A DNA stretch of 64,000 nt from JAIVJG01 sp964236735 (GTDB lineage Bacteria; Acidobacteriota; Blastocatellia; Pyrinomonadales; Pyrinomonadaceae), in assembly GCA_964236735.1 (NCBI GenBank), contig CAXSFM010000005.1, positions 124,001 to 188,000 on the forward strand, in the 5' to 3' direction. Both the position numbers and the translations under genes were made by a program. Each line of letters begins with the position of its first letter. The first letter of the stretch is position 1. Of the stretch, positions 47,580 through 54,759 are shown piece after piece. The notes beneath the pieces were generated by a model, which saw only the letters and a program-made list of their open reading frames with translations, had not been told where the DNA came from and ran no database searches.

Positions 47580-48392
47580 CTAGAGCTTGAATATTTTTTT
47601 GATGTCGTGGCCGAACTCTTTGAAGACGATGTTGGAGAGAATCTCGAAGCCGACGAAGGTTCCGAAACGTTGAAAGGTCGGCGAGACGCCGATGCGCCGG
47701 TGGCCGGGCGTGTCGCGCTCGTAGATGTTGGCGATGGCGCTGGCCGAGAGCGAGCCGAGCAGTCGCGAATAGTTCGGCTGTGTCTTCCCCGCGTCGCTAT
47801 AAGTGACGAACTCGCGGCTCGCGGCGTGAAAGGCGCGCGGGAAGAAACCATGCTTGATTGAAGGCGAATAGCGCGGGTCTTGCTTGAAGATGGAGGGATA
47901 GACGCCGGAGCCGAGCGCTTCGTCAACACTGAGCGTAGCGAAGTCGCGCGCGAAGCGTGAGAGGCCGTCGGCGAAACGATCCCCGCCGGTTTTCTGCGGC
48001 TGGGCGCGCTCGCGCCTTTCCGTAATCGTGGCGGTGACGGTCGCGTAAATGTAGTCTTCAGGACGCAGAAAGGCGGCGCGCAGAGATCGCTTCATCTTCT
48101 GCTCAGAGGTCAGCGGCGGCGAAGCGTACCAGTAGTTAGGCGTGCCGGGAAGCACTTGCACATTTCCATCCTGCGCCTGCCCGCTCGCGCCGTTCTGGTC
48201 GGTGTGATTACTAACGCGGCCATTCGCCGGCAACTCGGGCGCGGGAGTTTGTGGGACAGCATCAGCGGCAGCGGGCGTGCTCGATGGCTGCTGCGCGCGT
48301 GCCTCAAGGCACAGGCACGAGAGGCTGATGCAGAATGTCAGCAGAAAAATTGGCGCGCGAAGATGTAAGCGATGTAAGCGAAGAGTCGTCAT
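47580..48392 (-). CDS. Exported protein of unknown function, Acidobacteria type
   Basis: 270 residues from ATG 48392, which opens a signal peptide (MTTLRLHRLHLRAPIFLLTF and ending EARAQ); the frame extends 24 codons further up. A Pro/Ala/Gln-rich linker follows. The C-terminal 160 residues hold a conserved-looking block: LRPEDYIYATVTATITERRE, SGVYPSIFKQDPRYSPSIKH, GFFPRAFHAASREFVTYSDA and SPTFQRFGTFVGFEILSNIV. Similar blocks occur in exported acidobacterial hypothetical proteins. Possibly associated with the outer membrane. Confidence 0.7.
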   Translation of the reverse strand: MTTLRLHRLHLRAPIFLLTFCISLSCLCLEARAQQPSSTPAAADAVPQTPAPELPANGRVSNHTDQNGASGQAQDGNVQVLPGTPNYWYASPPLTSEQKMKRSLRAAFLRPEDYIYATVTATITERRERAQPQKTGGDRFADGLSRFARDFATLSVDEALGSGVYPSIFKQDPRYSPSIKHGFFPRAFHAASREFVTYSDAGKTQPNYSRLLGSLSASAIANIYERDTPGHRRIGVSPTFQRFGTFVGFEILSNIVFKEFGHDIKKIFKL

Positions 48393-48495
48393 GGTCTGTT
48401 CCCCCTGAAATCGTTGTCTGCGATGGCCGTCGTTTGAGAGGCATTCTACAACCGAACATCGCAAATCGCATATTGTTCAAAACGACGAAGCGCAC

Positions 48496-48655
48496 TACTG
48501 CGGGGTTGCACATGAATGCGGCCAGAGATTAACCACAGAGGACGCAGAGGAGCACAGAGAAAAGACAGAGGTTTGATGGTCTCCTCTGTGTCTCTCTGAG
48601 TCCTCTGTGGTGAAAAATCTTTCTCTCATATCGCACTCATTCGCAAACCGCTATA
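48496..48655. repeat. Extended family A repeat, copy 2, with conserved flanks
   Basis: The palindromic core (48529-48612) starts TTAACCACAGAGGACGCAG and ends TCCTCTGTGGTGAA. Conserved flanks extend the unit: TACTGCGGGGTTGCACATGA on the left and TCTTTCTCTCA...CGCACTCATTCGC with CAAACCGCTATA on the right. The same 160-170 bp unit lies inverted at 51681-51851. The centre (48564-48589) reads GACAGAGGTTTGATGGTCTC. The right flank may supply a -10 (TATAGAAT) for the next gene. Confidence 0.9.
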
Positions 48656-48702
48656 GAATCCTCGCCTGCAGCTTACGTCTCAACACACGAAGGAGCAAAA
48701 AC

Positions 48703-49629
48703 ATGAAGACCGTCACGTTGGCCGCGCTGGTGATGATGCTATGCGCGAGTTTGAGCAGCAGCATGTGCTTCGCGCAGGCCAGCGGCAACATCGGCTACGG
48801 GCAGTCCGGCGCGAACGCGAAGGCCGAGCAAAACGAGCGCAGCAAGCGCGCGGCGTCGGCGGCTGAAGCTCCGCCGACCGCGACCAGCATGTTCATCGAG
48901 GCGAGCGTGTTGATGAACGTCAAGGCGGACGAGCACGTCGCGGTCTTCGGCGTATCCGAAGAGTGCGTCACGGTGGCCGAGTGCAATCAGAAAATGGATG
49001 CGACGGTGGGAGAGTTCGCCGGTGCGTTGAAGGAGTTGGGCGTCGGCGCGTCTGACACCTTCGTTGACTTCGCGGCGCAGAATAAAATTTACGGCTATCA
49101 GGTGACGGGCGAGGTGGCGAAGGAAAGACTCGTCGGCTTCGAGTTGAAGAAAAACGTCTCCGTCCACTACAAAGACCGCGCGCTGCTCGACAGACTCGTC
49201 ATCGCCGCGTCGCGCTCGAAAATCTTCGATCTCATCAAGGTGGACTACATCGTCCGCGACACGGCGGGCGTCGAAGACAAATTGATGGAAGAGGCCGCGC
49301 GAATCATCAAGGGGAAAGCCGCGCGCTACGAAAAACTTTTCGACACACGTCTGTTGCCGCCCGCGCAAATCTACGCCTCGAAGCCGAGCATTTATTTCCC
49401 CACCGAGATGTACGACTCCTACACGGCCTACGAGTCGGAAGACGTGAGCAACGACGTGCCGCGTCAGAAGTACACAGTCCAGAGCGCGCGCAAGAGCCGC
49501 ACGTTTTTCTTCAACGCGCTGAACGCAGACGGCTTCGACGAAGTCGTCAACCCCATCGTCATCGAGCCGGTCGTGCAATTCACGCTCTATCTCAAAGTGA
49601 AATACGAAATCGAGCCGGCGAAAAAGTAA
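48703..49629 (+). CDS. SIMPL-domain (DUF541) periplasmic protein
   Basis: 308 residues from ATG 48703 with AAGGAG 9 bases upstream. The open frame runs 32 codons further up into the family A repeat flank and is not used. The signal peptide ends CFAQA. The SIMPL domain is recognised by the two-stage pattern: VLMNVKADEHVAVFGVSEEC and ECNQKMDATVGEFAGALKEL early, VGFELKKNVSVHYKDRALLD and LEEAARIIKGKAARY-type helix (LMEEAARIIKGKAARYEKLF) later. Function in bacteria is unclear. It lies inside the segment bracketed by the two inverted family A repeats. Confidence 0.8.
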   Translation: MKTVTLAALVMMLCASLSSSMCFAQASGNIGYGQSGANAKAEQNERSKRAASAAEAPPTATSMFIEASVLMNVKADEHVAVFGVSEECVTVAECNQKMDATVGEFAGALKELGVGASDTFVDFAAQNKIYGYQVTGEVAKERLVGFELKKNVSVHYKDRALLDRLVIAASRSKIFDLIKVDYIVRDTAGVEDKLMEEAARIIKGKAARYEKLFDTRLLPPAQIYASKPSIYFPTEMYDSYTAYESEDVSNDVPRQKYTVQSARKSRTFFFNALNADGFDEVVNPIVIEPVVQFTLYLKVKYEIEPAKK

Positions 49630-49735
49630 GCGCGGGGACGCGACGTTAAAAAGTTAAGAGTCAGGGCGTGCCGTCTTGACGCCACATCACGCGCGAGAAG
49701 GATATTCGATGACGCACATTTTCAGCCGCTGAGTC

Positions 49736-49742
49736 GTTAGGC
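49736..49742 (-). other. attC core-site half after the cupin gene
   Basis: On the minus strand GCCTAAC (49742-49736) overlaps the stop codon of the cupin gene, as R'' core sites often do in integron cassettes. It continues GACTCAGCGGCTGA, but no matching GTTRRRY partner was found, so this attC is truncated. Confidence 0.5.
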
Positions 49743-50159
49743 ATCAGGCGGAGGATTCAACGTAAACCATTCGGCAATTCCCGGCATGTCCTGCTCAAAA
49801 TCGCCGGGAATCGAGAGGTTCAGCACCCCGGCTCGATTTGCACTTCGGTTCTCGAAACCATGTGTCACTCCACCCGGCGCTAACACGAAAGACCCCTTAG
49901 GCGCGTCAATCCATCTCTCTCCGACGAGAATACTCATAGTTCCTTCGATCACATAGAAGATGTCGTCTTCCTCATGTGAGTGCGCTCCGGGCCCCTGCGT
50001 GTGCGGCTCTAGCCACCACTCGGAGATAGAATATCCTCCTTGTGTTTCATCTCCGTCAGCTTTAAAGACGGCGCTGATTCGCCCCATCGGGTAAGCGCGT
50101 CCCTCGCCGGGAGGGAGGAAGATGCCGATTCGCTTTGTAGAGTTATCTTGGTTTCTCAT
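49737..50159 (-). CDS. Cupin-domain protein in an integron-type cassette
   Basis: 140 residues, GGAGAG before ATG 50159. A single conserved cupin domain: GPGAHSHEEDDIFYVIEGTM supplies two His and a Glu as metal ligands, and SFVLAPGGVTHGFENRS supplies the second-motif His. Fold and metal binding are clear; the substrate is unknown. Its stop codon overlaps a GCCTAAC core site, and the attC at 50191-50292 ends 31 bases before its start, so it has the compact layout of a gene cassette. Base composition is less GC-biased than the chromosome. Confidence 0.85.
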   Translation of the reverse strand: MRNQDNSTKRIGIFLPPGEGRAYPMGRISAVFKADGDETQGGYSISEWWLEPHTQGPGAHSHEEDDIFYVIEGTMSILVGERWIDAPKGSFVLAPGGVTHGFENRSANRAGVLNLSIPGDFEQDMPGIAEWFTLNPPPDA

Positions 50160-50190
50160 GTGCTCTCCAGAAAATCATACGATGTTTGAC

Positions 50191-50292
50191 GCCTAACGCT
50201 CGAATTAACCGTGCGTGACGAACCGCCGACACCACGCAGGTTCTCGATGAAAGACAAGCTAACTGACGCTCCGGTTGAATGAGTTGTTAGAC
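50191..50292 (-). other. attC site 1 (integron recombination site)
   Basis: Plus-strand ends are R''-like GCCTAAC (50191-50197) and R'-like GTTAGAC (50286-50292). Inner arms GCTCGAATTAACCG and CGGTTGAATGAGTT are imperfectly complementary, as in attC sites; length 102 bp. It begins 13 bases after the nuclease stop and ends just before the cupin cassette. Confidence 0.75.
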
Positions 50293-50304
50293 GGCCGGGT
50301 CAAA

Positions 50305-51195
50305 TTAACTGCTCCCTACAAATGTAACGTCCAAGTTATATTTGACAAGTTCAACCTTCGGCGAGACCTTCGATGCCTCAGCGACATCAGCGCGAAGCTT
50401 TCGTGCGCCGCCGTGAACGAGAATTCCTCGCGGTACGACCCCGGTCTCTCGCTCCAGTCGGTGCATGTAATTGCGAATCTGCGTCAGGTTCGCTATGGTG
50501 GGTTCACCCTGCTTGCATTCTACGATTACCGGCACATCGTTCCGATCAATAAGTAGCACATCGAGGCGGGAGCAATCGTCGAACACTCTCTCCCTGATCT
50601 TGTCGTTCGGATGACGAGCGAGTCCATCTTCCAAATGATGCGGGTAGGCCGCGATATAACCAGACAATGCTTGCTCGTAAACGAAGTGGGATAGAAGACC
50701 GACCCAGTTGGCTTGGTCATTCATCGCTTCACGGAGGTCTCGCACAGTGTGCGAACGGATGCACGTCAGGGTTGATCGCAACTCGCCGGAGTTAAAGCGA
50801 ATCCCTGTCGGAAGGGCCACGACCGTGTCCAAGCCATCTGGACCTACGGTCAAATCCCATCGCACGAGGATCCGCCGGCCCATTTCACCGTGAGGCAGAT
50901 AGCGGGGATTCTCGGGTACGAGAGGCTTCCATTCCGAGTCAGCGATGGCCTTGCCGGTTACTTGGCCGAGGCGACCAACACGGTTATTTTGAAGGGCAAC
51001 AATGACATAGTCGTTAACCTCTACCTCTCTAAGCGCTTTTCGTGCGCGACTCCACCCCCGGCCGCCCTTTGTGGGTCCCTCAAGCTTGAAGCCGTCGTGG
51101 GGCGGCCAGCCGATGCCTACGCATTGTTGTCGATACCAACGCTGCCACATGCCCGGATATTCATTTTCAAGGCAGGTAACTTTCCAGAGCGCCAT
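50305..51195 (-). CDS. NucS-like PD-(D/E)XK nuclease with N-terminal PUA/EVE-like domain
   Basis: 296 residues; AGGAG before ATG 51195. Residues 155-265 fit the NucS/DUF91 nuclease core: Glu174, then LDVLLIDRNDVPVIVECKQG with Asp212, Glu226 and Lys228, and the helix NLTQIRNYMHRLE. Residues 1-125 (MALWKVTCLENEYPGMWQRW, VGIGWPP, ARKALREVEVNDYVIVALQN, RVGRLGQVTGKAI) resemble a PUA/EVE-like fold, a class that can read modified bases, but this is tentative. Together they suggest a modification-dependent or mismatch nuclease. It is an integron-type cassette: attC sites flank both ends and the spacing is minimal. Confidence 0.75.
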   Translation of the reverse strand: MALWKVTCLENEYPGMWQRWYRQQCVGIGWPPHDGFKLEGPTKGGRGWSRARKALREVEVNDYVIVALQNNRVGRLGQVTGKAIADSEWKPLVPENPRYLPHGEMGRRILVRWDLTVGPDGLDTVVALPTGIRFNSGELRSTLTCIRSHTVRDLREAMNDQANWVGLLSHFVYEQALSGYIAAYPHHLEDGLARHPNDKIRERVFDDCSRLDVLLIDRNDVPVIVECKQGEPTIANLTQIRNYMHRLERETGVVPRGILVHGGARKLRADVAEASKVSPKVELVKYNLDVTFVGSS

Positions 51196-51215
51196 CGTTA
51201 TCTCCTGTTAGGCCG

Positions 51216-51302
51216 TCTAACGCTGCGGGTAACCCGCGAGCACAGCATATAAATGATAACAGAGTACGTCGGAGCGAGTCGGGTTGAGCCGCAGCGTTAG
51301 AC
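51216..51302 (-). other. attC site 2 (integron recombination site)
   Basis: Ends GTCTAACGCTGCGG (51216-51229) and CCGCAGCGTTAGAC (51289-51302) are perfect complements. Inner parts AACCCG and CGGGTT also pair, separated by a few unpaired bases. This is the textbook attC layout in 87 bp. The nuclease cassette begins immediately on its minus-strand 3' side (GTTAGAC then AGGAGATAACG and ATG). Confidence 0.85.
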
Positions 51303-51475
51303 CAACTCTGTGCGGCGGCATCGAACATCCAGCGTCCGAGGCCGCCGCTTTCAGATGGTTCTATCGCATATTATACCGCACCGCACAAACTAACATGCGG
51401 GCGTTATGGCCTGATATGTGGCTGTGTTGAGATCGTGGCGTTAGAGGATAAAGGGGCCAGATAAGCGAGTTGTCT

Positions 51476-51680
51476 CGCGATTAGAGAGAGTTTGATGATG
51501 GTGATGCGAGTAAGTTCGGGCGTGATGTAAGCGAGTTTGATTATCGTCTGAGTGGTTGAAGTCGCGATTGAAGTTGACTCGGTCGCGAGATGAGTAAACA
51601 TTGCCGCGATGTGAGTAGAGTTTGTCGCAATGTGAGTAGATTGAGACGCATGTAAAGTTGATTTAATGGCGAATAAAACT
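51476..51680. repeat. Degenerate 21-bp tandem repeat (minisatellite), left part
   Basis: Units start at 51500, 51521, 51542, 51563, 51584, 51605, 51626 and 51647, exactly 21 bases apart. Rough consensus CGCGATGTGAGTAGAGTTTG plus T. Two more units lie at 51880 and 51901 beyond the family A repeat. Minus-strand reading gives a heptad-like LLTSRQ peptide but no convincing gene. Confidence 0.8.
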
Positions 51681-51851
51681 TATAGCGGTTGGCGATTGAG
51701 TGCGGGTTGAGAGAAAGAGTTTTCACCACAGAGGACACAGAGAGACACAGAGGAAAGACGGAGGTTTGATGGTCTCCTCTGTTCTGCCTCTGTGCCCCTC
51801 CGTGTCCTCTGTGGTTAATCTCCGGTCACATTCATGTGCAACCCCGCAGTA
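51681..51851. repeat. Extended family A repeat, copy 3 (inverted relative to copy 2)
   Basis: Core 51724-51816 (ACCACAGAGGACACAGAG to CTCTGTGGTTAA) with the same outer flanks as copy 2 but reversed: TATAGCGGTTGGCGATTGAG on the left and TCATGTGCAACCCCGCAGTA on the right. The centre (51757-51782) reads GACGGAGGTTTGATGGTCTC on the plus strand, the same direction as copy 2 although the flanks are inverted. It splits the 21-bp array. Confidence 0.9.
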
Positions 51852-51860
51852 ATTTAATGA

Positions 51861-51925
51861 CGACTAAAGTCAGTTTGGTCGCGATCCGGGCTTGCTGGGT
51901 CGCGTGCGGGGAAAGTTCGTGCGGG
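51861..51925. repeat. 21-bp tandem repeat, right part
   Basis: CGCGATCCGGGCTTGCTGGG (from 51880) and CGCGTGCGGGGAAAGTTCGT (from 51901) continue the 21-bp period beyond the inserted family A copy. Sequence up to the DUF445 gene at 52023 shows nothing else. Confidence 0.6.
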
Positions 51926-52022
51926 GCGTGTGCGAGTCCTCTGTATGGCCGGCGGAAAATTCCTTTGTTGACGCGCTTCGCCCGCGCGTTTAGCATCGCA
52001 TCTGTTCGCATGAAAATTTCGC

Positions 52023-53660
52023 GTGGCGTGTCTGAGGGGAGTTTTCGCTATCGAACTGATTCGTGAGGCCATCCACAGCAAGTGGTTCGAGCTGCTGATC
52101 ATCATCGTCGTCGCGACTTTTCACGGCTACGGCGCGGCGTGGCTCGCCGTGCGGATGCTGTTCAGGCCGCATCGCCCGGTCAAGTTTCTGGGCTTGACCG
52201 TCTGGCCGCAGGGGATGATTCCGCGCCACCGCGAGCGTCTCGCGCAGACCATCGCCAACGCTGTCGGCAACGAACTCGTCTCGCAGGACACCATCGTCCA
52301 CGCGCTGTTCGAGACGGGATTCTTCCAACGTAAAGTCGAATCGTTCGTCAACTCTTACACCGAAGAACTGCTCGATAAAAATTACGCTTCATTCGTGGAC
52401 GCGCTGCCGCGACAACTCCGCGCGCCCGTCCTCGACGCTATCTCTGCCTTGCAACTGCGCGTCAGCGATTACGTGACGGACGTTCTCAAGAGCGAAGAGA
52501 CGCGCGCCGCCGTCCATGCGTTTGTTGATCGTCGCGTTGATGAAGTGCTGTCGCAACGCCTGAGCGAGATCGTCAACGAAGAGACGTTCGGGCAAGCGCT
52601 CAACTTCATCGAGGGACGCTTTCGCGGTCTCGTCACAGAGCGCGGCTTTGAGACGAAGGTGCGCGATTTCGTCAGCGCGCGTCTCGATGAACTCGCGCAA
52701 AGCGACGCGACGCTCGCAGAGATGTTCACGCCTGAGACTGTCGCCATCATCAAAGCGCGCATAGACCGCGAAGTGCCGCCCATCGTCCGCCACATCACCG
52801 ACATCGCCACCAACCAGCGCACGCGCACGCAGATCGGCGCGCTCATCAAGCACGAAGTTGACGATTATTACGGGCAGCTTTCTTTCGTCAAAAAAATCTT
52901 TCTCTCTCGCGACCGCATCCACCGCGAAGTTGACGAGATGGTCAACAAGACTCTGCCGCGCCGCGTCGGTGAATTCCTGAGCGGCGAAGCGTTCGAGCAT
53001 CAGGCGCAGGAGTTTCTCGACTCGACGATTGACGGCGTGCTCGCGCGTCCCATCAACGAACTCGTCGGGCAGATCGCGCCCGACAAACTCGCGTTGATTA
53101 AAGAGCAAGTGGCGTCGCGCATACTCTCCATGGCGCAGAGTGCGGAGTTGTCCGCTTCCGTCAAAGCCTACGCGACAGACGCGCTCGGACGCCTGCGCCC
53201 GCACACGCTCCGCGCCCTGCTCGAACACGCGCGCCCCGATTCCGACGAGAAGATTAAACGCGCGCTCGCGAAAGCTCTCTTCGGACTGCTCGCGAGCGAA
53301 GAGACGGCGCGACAGATTAACGGCGTCGTCAGCACGCAGGTCGAGCGGCTGCTCGCCGCGCCCATCGGACGACTCTCCGACTATGTGCCGGAAGAGAAAG
53401 TGCGCGCGGCGAGCGCAGCTTTGACTGACCGCATCACATCTGCCGCGCGCGAGCGTCTGCCGACGGCCATCGGGGAGTTCGACATCGGCGGCATCGTGCG
53501 CGAGAAAGTCTCCGGCTATCCGGTGGAAAAACTTGAAAAGCTCGTGCTCTCCGTCGCGCAGCAGCATCTGAGAACCATCGAACTTTTCGGCCTCTTCATG
53601 GGTTTCTTTATCGGCGTCGTGCAGTCCGCGCTGCTCTACTTCGGAATCATCGGGCGCTGA
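52023..53660 (+). CDS. DUF445 family membrane-anchored protein
   Basis: 545 residues if read from GTG 52023. A strong GAGGGGAG at 52034-52041 lies inside this reading and has no ATG/GTG/TTG after it, so the true start is uncertain. Helix one (FELLIIIVVATFHGYGAAWL) precedes the family signature VRMLFRPHRPVKFLGLTVWP, QGMIPRHRERLAQTIANAVG. A long helical, repeat-like region follows, and a last membrane helix (FGLFMGFFIGVVQSALLYFG) ends the protein. DUF445/YheB proteins are found widely at the envelope; function unknown. Confidence 0.87.
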   Translation: MACLRGVFAIELIREAIHSKWFELLIIIVVATFHGYGAAWLAVRMLFRPHRPVKFLGLTVWPQGMIPRHRERLAQTIANAVGNELVSQDTIVHALFETGFFQRKVESFVNSYTEELLDKNYASFVDALPRQLRAPVLDAISALQLRVSDYVTDVLKSEETRAAVHAFVDRRVDEVLSQRLSEIVNEETFGQALNFIEGRFRGLVTERGFETKVRDFVSARLDELAQSDATLAEMFTPETVAIIKARIDREVPPIVRHITDIATNQRTRTQIGALIKHEVDDYYGQLSFVKKIFLSRDRIHREVDEMVNKTLPRRVGEFLSGEAFEHQAQEFLDSTIDGVLARPINELVGQIAPDKLALIKEQVASRILSMAQSAELSASVKAYATDALGRLRPHTLRALLEHARPDSDEKIKRALAKALFGLLASEETARQINGVVSTQVERLLAAPIGRLSDYVPEEKVRAASAALTDRITSAARERLPTAIGEFDIGGIVREKVSGYPVEKLEKLVLSVAQQHLRTIELFGLFMGFFIGVVQSALLYFGIIGR

Positions 53661-53702
53661 TTGATGCCATCAAGATGTGAAGCGGAAAGAATTTGAAAAG
53701 AT

Positions 53703-54674
53703 ATGCAGGCTGATAAAAAATTCAACTTTATGCGCGCGTGCCTGTCGTGCGTCGTCTTCGCGGCGACGGTCTCGCTCAACATTGGCGGGCGCGCCTACGC
53801 GCAAAGCGGCGGCGGTGATAATGCGCCGAAGTATGAGAGATTCGAGTCCGAGCGTTCCGACAAACTGACGGGCGGAAAAATCGAGCGTGCGGAGTTCGAG
53901 GCCGGGCAGACAGACATCAAGTTGACGCTCAACGTGCCTTCGTTTCGTCTCACGCTCTGGCAGAACAACAGGGAAGTGAAGTCCTACTGGATCGGCGTCG
54001 GCATGAAGGAATATCCCATCTACATCGGCGACCGCGTGGCCGACGAGATTATCTGGAATCCCGCGTGGATTCCGCCCGCGAGCGAATGGGTGAGCACGCA
54101 CAAGGGCGTCGCCGTCGGCGAAGTCATCAAGGCGAGCGACCCGCGCAACCCGCTCGGCAAGGTCAAGATTCCGCTCGGCGACGGCTACCTGATTCATCAG
54201 GCGGCGAAGGTGACAGACCCCGGCAATCTCGTCTCGCACGGCTGCGTCCGCGTGCTCCGCACAGACCTCTACGACCTCGCGGAAAAAATCATCGCGGCGC
54301 GCGACTTGCCGGTCACGCCGAAGCAAATCAACCTCGCGAAGATGGGCACGCGGCAACTGCTCATCCCGCTCGATGCGCCGCTCAACTTTGACATCAACTA
54401 CGACACGCTCGTCGTCGAAGCGGGTGCGCTCCACATCTACCCGGACGTGTACGAACGCCACACCAACACCGTCGCACGTCTCCGCGATGAACTCTCATCA
54501 AGCGGCGCGCATGTTTCAAACGTGGACGATGAGACGCTCCGGCAAATGCTCGCGCAAGTGAAACCCGGCACGCAGTTCATCGTTGACGTGACCAGCATCG
54601 AGCGTGGCCGCGCGCTCGAAGACGGCCACATTGCGCCCGTCATCCCCGCGAAGAAGGCAAAAGGTAAAAGGTAA
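53703..54674 (+). CDS. L,D-transpeptidase (YkuD domain)
   Basis: 323 residues. A signal peptide ends GRAYAQS. The YkuD domain spans about 70-205: TLNVPSFRLTLWQNNREVKS, VGMKEYPIYIGDRVADEIIW and the catalytic block with His165 (YLIHQAAK), His179, Gly180 and Cys181 (SHGCVRV). These enzymes make 3-3 peptidoglycan cross-links or attach lipoproteins. A C-terminal domain of about 110 residues follows. The last residues (KKAKGKR) and the stop codon are written by a family B repeat. The convergent next gene is also a peptidoglycan peptidase. Confidence 0.9.
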   Translation: MQADKKFNFMRACLSCVVFAATVSLNIGGRAYAQSGGGDNAPKYERFESERSDKLTGGKIERAEFEAGQTDIKLTLNVPSFRLTLWQNNREVKSYWIGVGMKEYPIYIGDRVADEIIWNPAWIPPASEWVSTHKGVAVGEVIKASDPRNPLGKVKIPLGDGYLIHQAAKVTDPGNLVSHGCVRVLRTDLYDLAEKIIAARDLPVTPKQINLAKMGTRQLLIPLDAPLNFDINYDTLVVEAGALHIYPDVYERHTNTVARLRDELSSSGAHVSNVDDETLRQMLAQVKPGTQFIVDVTSIERGRALEDGHIAPVIPAKKAKGKR

Positions 54675-54759
54675 AAGGCAAAAGGCAAAAGTGAAGACGA
54701 AAGGCAGCCGCCTTATCTTCTTCTTTCCTTTTGCCTTTTTACTTTTGCCTTTTGCCTTA
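54654..54759. repeat. Family B palindromic repeat, copy 3
   Basis: AAGGCAAAAGGTAAAAGGTA to CTTTTTACTTTTGCCTTTTG arms. It lies between convergent genes and supplies the stop codons of both: TAA ending at 54674 (plus) and TAA 54759-54757 (minus). Confidence 0.88.

Noticed and set aside
51404..51738. Two minus-strand frames with heptad-like peptides
   Set aside because: They simply translate the 21-bp tandem array; no ribosome site and the period is not kept as protein repeats across the whole array.
51476..51925. CRISPR array
   Set aside because: Units are contiguous 21-bp degenerate repeats without unique spacers and no cas genes are present.
52389..53567. Minus-strand open frame of 392 codons
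   Set aside because: Shadow of the DUF445 gene; composition is Arg/Asp/Val biased without motifs.
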